NCBI GenBank assembly: GCA_947599995.1
Contig: CANQFW010000083.1
Location: 1-5,314, forward strand
DNA length: 5,314 nt
Source of the DNA: an uncultured Clostridia bacterium
GTDB lineage: Bacteria > Bacillota > Clostridia > TANB77 > CAG-508
Direction: 5' to 3'
A program made the translations under genes and the position numbers. Of this stretch, positions 5,226 through 5,314 are shown piece after piece. Every line of letters begins with the position of its first letter. Position 1 is the first letter of the stretch. The notes under the pieces are model-generated. The model had not been told where the DNA came from and searched no databases. It worked only from the letters and a program-made list of their open reading frames with translations.

Positions 5226-5314
5226 ATGCAAAAAATAGATTACAATATTTATACTAAAATGGAAGAATTAAAAAAATTTTTAAATGAAAAACAGCTAATG
5301 AAAAAAATCCCTTC
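5226..5314 (+). CDS. Start of an unidentified protein, cut by the window edge
   Basis: Twenty-nine codons plus two bases are visible with no stop. The peptide begins MQKIDYNIYTKMEELKKF and continues as a Lys/Glu-rich, probably helical, soluble stretch with no signal peptide or membrane segment. A strong AAGGAGG and an extended -10 promoter precede it, and its control region contains repeated palindromes, so it is a deliberately regulated gene divergent from the phosphatase-pcrA unit. The visible part carries no motif that I can assign to a family. Confidence 0.75.
   Translation, partial: MQKIDYNIYTKMEELKKFLNEKQLMKKIP

Overview
The window is AT-rich DNA from a low-GC, endospore-forming Firmicute, most likely one of the Clostridia. 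The evidence is the codon use (Arg mostly AGA/AGG, A/T-ending codons), strong AGGAGG-type ribosome binding sites, a pair of CotF-type spore coat genes, and a PcrA-type helicase. The species cannot be named from the sequence alone.

Layout, left to right. Positions 1-273 hold no convincing gene, but they contain a rho-independent terminator pointing rightward (105-132), which implies a rightward gene ending left of the window. Everything from 274 to 4900 is read leftward. In transcription order this is: a low-molecular-weight protein phosphatase gene broken by two single-base shifts (4900-4431); the helicase pcrA (4357-2045); a long hairpin terminator (2037-1979); two small translationally coupled coat-protein genes (1920-1735 and 1725-1483); an intergenic hairpin (1468-1432); and a membrane-anchored M23 peptidase (1320-274) with its own promoter. 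From 4901 to 5225 there is a 325-base divergent control region, and at 5226 a rightward gene starts and runs off the window.

Functionally there is a DNA repair/replication helicase probably co-transcribed with the phosphatase, a spore coat pair, and a cell-wall hydrolase that could act in growth or sporulation. Nothing here resembles a phage, IS element or CRISPR.

Two signals deserve most attention. First, the phosphatase reads perfectly through its natural stop if one base is skipped at each of two places, and both places fall on an in-frame CGG triplet. CGG is used nowhere in the other four complete genes (about 1,260 codons). This could be a decayed gene, sequencing error, or +1 recoding at a near-unused codon. 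Second, the promoter region of the right-edge gene carries spaced copies of a palindromic TACATGTA-type element at 21- and 32-base offsets, close to whole turns of the helix, which looks like a multi-site operator.
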